Below, piece by piece: positions 34,395-38,092 of a stretch of DNA of 38,092 nucleotides; position 1 is the first letter of the stretch, and every line of letters begins with the position of its first letter. Position numbers and translations under genes: made by a program. The notes beneath the pieces are model-generated. The model was not told the DNA's origin, did not search any database, and worked only from the letters and a program-made list of their open reading frames with translations. This DNA comes from Bacteroidales bacterium (GTDB lineage: Bacteria; Bacteroidota; Bacteroidia; Bacteroidales; UBA932), in NCBI GenBank assembly GCA_024691765.1, contig JAILNI010000034.1, forward strand, positions 1 through 38,092, read 5' to 3'.

Positions 34395-36224
34395 ATGAAA
34401 AAGATAATAGTATTTGGAATTGCCCTTCTGGCGCTCGCAGCCTGCGAGATGGATTTCGTGCCTTCGGATTCCATGACTTCGGCGGCGCTGAAGGAGAACC
34501 CCAATGCCGCAGTTTATACTACCAACGGCATCTATACCCTCTTCAAGGACGTCCTTCCTTATCAGGGCGAAGGAGAAGGCGGAGCCAACGACAACCGTTA
34601 TGTCCGCCATTTCTTCCAGATTGCGGAAACCCGTGGCGACAACGTTGTCATATCCGGACACTCCACCGACCCCTTCCTCGGCCCCTACTGCTATGAGGAG
34701 GATCCAAAAGAGAACAACCTTTATTACACCTGGTGGATAGCCTACAAGATTATCTATGCGGCAAACGCAAACATATCCGGTATGGACGAAAATTCCACCG
34801 GCGAAGCGGCGCACCTGCTCGGCGAGAACTATTTCTTCCGCGCATTCATGCACTTCCACATGGTGACACTTTTCGCCATGCCGTATTCCGCCAATCCGAA
34901 CGCCCCCGGAGTTCCGCTCCGCATAGGGATGGACTATTCCTCCACCACCCGGGCTTCGGTGGAAGATGTGTACAAGGCGATTATCAGTGATCTCAAGGAT
35001 GCCATCAAATATATGGACAAGGCGGGAACGCCTCGTGGAAACGCCGGATACGTATCGGCAAACGCGGCGCGCCTTCTCCTTTCTAGGGTTTACCTAACCA
35101 GGGGCACCGACGACGACCTCCAGCAGTGCATAAATCTCTGCAATGAACTTGAAGCGGTCGCGCCCGCGTCGGTAAAGAGCGTTTACTCAAAGGAGCAGCT
35201 TTCGGCCTATCCGGCTGCCACCATGAATGCCGACGAAACCATCTGGTGCATCATCCATTCCTTCCCGGCCGACTTCGCCGATTACTGGGGCAATGCCACC
35301 GACCACAACACGACTCCAGGTGCCATGTATTACGCAACCGGTGCTGAGAAGGACGGCTGGGGCGAATGGTACTGGAGCGACGAACTCATCGAGCTGTTCC
35401 AGCGCTATCCCCAGGACAACCGTTTCAAGGCCTACTTCCACTACGATCCCAAGGGAGTCCTGAACGACGGCAAGAAGATGATAACTTTCCCCGTGAAGGA
35501 CAGCAAAGCGAAATTCTGCTATTCCGGTTATGCTAAGGGCGATGAGTTGACGGATAACGGCGACGGATCGTACACCTTCAATTATCCCGCCACCGGCGGA
35601 AAGAGCTACAAGGCCACTCCCGAAATGGTGAACGGCTACAAGCATTATTACCTTACCGACGCCACCACAGGCGCGGCGGCGAACCTTACCGGCGACGCCA
35701 CCTTCGGCAAGGACGGGAAGAGCGAAGCTTACATGCGCGATAATGTGAACGACTCCACCGGAATCCGCAGTTTTATGTACGTGAGGTATTTCAATACCAA
35801 GTTCAGCGGCCAGGGCGGATATATGACCGCCACCTCGCCGGTATTCCTGCGTTGGGCAGAGGTCTGGCTTAACAGGGCCGAGGCTTATGCCAGGAAGAAC
35901 ATGGACGTTCAGGCTCTTGCCGACGTCGACTTCATCCGCACCCGTGCAGGCCTTCCGGCAGAGGCCAAGTTCGTGAATACCGCCACAGCAAACGCACGGG
36001 GCTATGCCTCGGTGCTGGATGTGGTGCTCGACGAGCGTCGCATGGAGTTCTGTTTCGAGGGGCAGCGCTTCTTCGACCTCCTGCGAAACAAGAAGAACAT
36101 CGACCGCCGCTATGTGGGTTACCACGACTTCGAGATCATTCCGTACAACGACCCCAAAGTTGCAATGAGGATTCCGACGGACGAAATCGAAGCGGCCGGC
36201 ATTTCGCAGAACAATCATAAATAG
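34395..36224 (+). CDS. SusD/RagB-family glycan-binding lipoprotein
   Basis: Surface lipoprotein partner of the preceding SusC. An ATG at 34383 directly follows the susC stop. The ATG at 34395 gives a cleaner lipoprotein signal (MKKIIVFGIALLALAAC, acylated Cys17) and is preferred. The 609-residue mature frame shows the SusD core segments AHLLGENYFFRAFMHFHMVT, YVSANAARLLLSRVYLTRGT, VFLRWAEVWLNRAEAYARKN and LDVVLDERRMEFCFEGQRFF. The last is the family's C-terminal signature. The next gene starts 11 bases after the stop. Confidence 0.95.
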   Translation: MKKIIVFGIALLALAACEMDFVPSDSMTSAALKENPNAAVYTTNGIYTLFKDVLPYQGEGEGGANDNRYVRHFFQIAETRGDNVVISGHSTDPFLGPYCYEEDPKENNLYYTWWIAYKIIYAANANISGMDENSTGEAAHLLGENYFFRAFMHFHMVTLFAMPYSANPNAPGVPLRIGMDYSSTTRASVEDVYKAIISDLKDAIKYMDKAGTPRGNAGYVSANAARLLLSRVYLTRGTDDDLQQCINLCNELEAVAPASVKSVYSKEQLSAYPAATMNADETIWCIIHSFPADFADYWGNATDHNTTPGAMYYATGAEKDGWGEWYWSDELIELFQRYPQDNRFKAYFHYDPKGVLNDGKKMITFPVKDSKAKFCYSGYAKGDELTDNGDGSYTFNYPATGGKSYKATPEMVNGYKHYYLTDATTGAAANLTGDATFGKDGKSEAYMRDNVNDSTGIRSFMYVRYFNTKFSGQGGYMTATSPVFLRWAEVWLNRAEAYARKNMDVQALADVDFIRTRAGLPAEAKFVNTATANARGYASVLDVVLDERRMEFCFEGQRFFDLLRNKKNIDRRYVGYHDFEIIPYNDPKVAMRIPTDEIEAAGISQNNHK

Positions 36225-36235
36225 GTGTTCCCGGT

Positions 36236-37921
36236 ATGAAAAGACTTTTAGTATATGCTGCAGCGGCTCTGCTTCTCCTCGCGAATGCCTGCGGGGAGGA
36301 GCCTGCCGCGATAGCTCCGCCGAAAACGAAGGGAAAAACCGCCCCTGAACTTAAGATAAACGGGGCGCCTGTCTCTATAGTGGAGTCGGGTACTTCCTTC
36401 GAAATCAGCATCAGCACTGATTCCGAAGGGGAAGTGTCTTTCTCGGCTGACAAGCCTTCCCTGGCTAACGTGAGCAAGAATGCAGCGTTGGAATACAGGA
36501 TTACCGTAGCGTCCGTGAAGGATGCCACCGTGACCCTTGTAGCCTATCAGAAAGCAGAAGGTAAATTCAGCGAGGCGGAACAGAAGGTTTCTTTCCGTAT
36601 CAAGGGATCCGGAGAGGGAATACTTCCGGGGCCTGACGATGAGGTTGCCGGCAATGCGGTTAATTATACGGAACTTGCCGGTGCAGCATACGGCCCGGAA
36701 AGGGGAATGTATCTTGGCTATGAAATCAACGGCGAGGGAGACATTCCGAAAGCAGACGACGTGCATTCGAGGTGCATGCAGGGCTATAGGGTGCAGTTGC
36801 TGGAATTCTGTCTCGGACCTTTCATCAGCGGCAGCATTTCCCAGGCCTACCTTCAGTATGTGCAGCGCAGTTTCGATGCAGTACGCGAGGGCGGAGCCAA
36901 GGCAATAGTACGTTTTGCCTATGTGTTCAGGTACGACGAGAACAAGGACCAGAACGTGGTTACCGACGGCACGGTGGAGCAGGTGCTCAGGCACGTACAG
37001 CAGCTCAAACCGTACCTCCGTCGTAACGAAGACGTGATTTTCGTGCTTCAGGCCGGCTTCGTCGGCGCATGGGGAGAGTGGTACTACACGTCCCATTTCG
37101 GGATGAATCCCAACTCGGAAGCGTCGTATAAACCGCGTAAACAGCTTACCGACGCCCTGCTCGAAGCGCTTCCGCCCTCCAGGCAGGTAGAACTCCGCAC
37201 TCCCAAGTTCAAGATGGGAATGTATAATCTTTCCCTAGCGGATACGCTTACTGCGGAAAGGGCACACGACGGCTCCATCTACTCCCGCCTTGCTGGCCAT
37301 AACGACTGCTTCGTAGCCGATGCCGAGGACAAGGGCACCTTCGACAACAACATTTCCCGTAAGTTCTGGAAGGCTGAGAGCCGCTACACCATCATGGGCG
37401 GCGAGACCTGCGCTGTGTCTGACTACAGCGTCTGCGGCCAGACTCTCAAAGATCTTGAGGATTATCACTGGACTTACCTGAACGACGGTTATCACGAAGG
37501 TGTGATCAGCGGATGGAAGAGCGGCGGCTGCTACGGGGAGATTGTCAAGCGTCTCGGTTATCGCCTGGTCCTCAAGGACGTGCATTACGGTGCGGTGGCT
37601 TCCGGACAGCCCTGCAAGGTAACCATACGTTTCTACAACAAGGGTTTCGCAGCCCCCATGAACCCTCGCGAAGCCTGGCTTGTGTGGAAGGGCTCCGACG
37701 GAAGCTCCGTAAAGACGGCCCTTGGCGTGGATCCGCGCGAATGGTACTCCGGCTACAATGCCGTAGTGGCCACATTCACTCCTTCCAGCGACAAGGGAAC
37801 TCTCTATCTGGAGCTCTCCGACCCGCTGCTGCCCACCCGTCCGGAATACAGCCTTCCGCTTGCCAACGAAGGCGTGTTCAATTCCGAGACGGGCATGAAC
37901 AAACTGTTCGAAATAAAGTAA
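36236..37921 (+). CDS. DUF4874/DUF4832-type lipoprotein with N-terminal Ig-like domain
   Basis: A 561-residue predicted surface lipoprotein. The signal sequence is MKRLLVYAAAALLLLANAC, with Cys19 as acylation site. An Ig-like domain covers about 35-123 (ISTDSEGEVSFSADKPSLAN and ITVASVKDATVTLVAYQKAE). A TIM-barrel-like region begins near 145 with GPERGMYLGYEI and contains FVGAWGEWYYTS, with an acidic residue Glu281 placed like a glycosidase catalytic acid. This pattern matches the DUF4874 plus C-terminal DUF4832 arrangement as I recall it. Enzymatic activity is not established. Its place after SusCD suggests a glycan-active or glycan-binding function. Confidence 0.72.
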   Translation: MKRLLVYAAAALLLLANACGEEPAAIAPPKTKGKTAPELKINGAPVSIVESGTSFEISISTDSEGEVSFSADKPSLANVSKNAALEYRITVASVKDATVTLVAYQKAEGKFSEAEQKVSFRIKGSGEGILPGPDDEVAGNAVNYTELAGAAYGPERGMYLGYEINGEGDIPKADDVHSRCMQGYRVQLLEFCLGPFISGSISQAYLQYVQRSFDAVREGGAKAIVRFAYVFRYDENKDQNVVTDGTVEQVLRHVQQLKPYLRRNEDVIFVLQAGFVGAWGEWYYTSHFGMNPNSEASYKPRKQLTDALLEALPPSRQVELRTPKFKMGMYNLSLADTLTAERAHDGSIYSRLAGHNDCFVADAEDKGTFDNNISRKFWKAESRYTIMGGETCAVSDYSVCGQTLKDLEDYHWTYLNDGYHEGVISGWKSGGCYGEIVKRLGYRLVLKDVHYGAVASGQPCKVTIRFYNKGFAAPMNPREAWLVWKGSDGSSVKTALGVDPREWYSGYNAVVATFTPSSDKGTLYLELSDPLLPTRPEYSLPLANEGVFNSETGMNKLFEIK

Positions 37922-37928
37922 TGGCAAT

Positions 37929-38092
37929 ATGAAGAGATTACTTCTTTTAGGAGTCACCCTGCTTTCCCTCGCTGCGGTTGCCTGCAACTGCAGCGGGAAT
38001 GCAGGAACGCAGGAAGGTGAAGAAAGCGAAAAGCAGGAGAAGCCCGGGAAAACTGTCCTTCAGCCGGGTCCTTACAAGTTCGTGGCTTCGGA
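37929..38092 (+). CDS. Lipoprotein of unknown function, cut by window edge
   Basis: The first 54 codons of a gene that continues beyond the window. The N-terminus MKRLLLLGVTLLSLAAVAC is a lipoprotein signal peptide with acylated Cys19. A Glu/Lys/Gly-rich linker follows, and then a start of a folded domain at LQPGPYKFVAS. It begins seven bases after the DUF4874-type gene and is part of the same operon. Too little is present to assign a family. Confidence 0.8.
   Translation, partial: MKRLLLLGVTLLSLAAVACNCSGNAGTQEGEESEKQEKPGKTVLQPGPYKFVAS

Overview
The window is a high-G+C chromosomal segment from a member of the Bacteroidota, most likely order Bacteroidales. The evidence is two SusC/SusD pairs, Bacteroidetes-type -7 promoter boxes (TAnnTTTG), few Shine-Dalgarno sequences, the ATP synthase gene order D-C-B-E-F-H-A-G, and many lipoproteins. 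The genus cannot be fixed from the sequence. A Rikenellaceae-like or related high-G+C gut lineage is my guess.

Layout. (1) 1-941, minus: enolase, cut by the window edge. (2) 1128-7941, plus: complete F1Fo ATP synthase operon, followed by thiamine pyrophosphokinase (7962-8729). AtpG and the kinase both carry unusual Ser/Ala/Pro-rich inserts. (3) 8760-11052, minus: an NfeD-like membrane protein, a flotillin and a small XRE regulator in one unit. (4) 11194-11884, plus: a VapBC-type toxin-antitoxin pair behind palindromic candidate operators. (5) 12180-21639, plus: SusC, SusD, two lipoproteins (one BACON-like) and a secreted M6-type metalloprotease. This looks like a protein- or peptide-scavenging Sus-like system. 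A strong terminator hairpin separates the transporter genes from the protease genes. (6) 21680-23055: ECF sigma factor, small single-pass membrane protein and a Spy/CpxP-like periplasmic protein. (7) 23056-24303: tandem 46-bp repeats, a perfect 20-bp-stem hairpin and a REP-associated HUH (Y1) transposase. The transposase stop codon overlaps the start of the split transketolase genes (24300-26094). (8) 26119-29172, minus: a secreted tyrosine-phosphatase-like protein and a GH36-type alpha-galactosidase-like lipoprotein. (9) 29325-38092, plus: DeoR/AgaR-type regulator, AgaS-type SIS isomerase/deaminase, a second SusC/SusD pair, a DUF4874/DUF4832-type lipoprotein and the start of another lipoprotein.

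How the parts fit. Regions 8 and 9 look like one divergent glycan-utilisation locus. The outer-membrane SusCD pair would import glycan. The GH36-like enzyme, and perhaps the DUF4874 protein, would process it. AgaS would act on a cytosolic amino-sugar phosphate. The AgaR-like repressor would act at TTTC-repeat sites in the shared 152-bp intergenic region. These repeats closely resemble the E. coli AgaR operator as I remember it, so galactosamine or N-acetylgalactosamine glycans are the best substrate guess. No complete novel defence or mobile system was recognised. The most unusual items are the AgaR-like operator in a Sus locus, the low-complexity inserts in AtpG and its neighbour, the RAYT/hairpin/repeat cluster fused to the transketolase operon, and the protease-bearing Sus-like operon.
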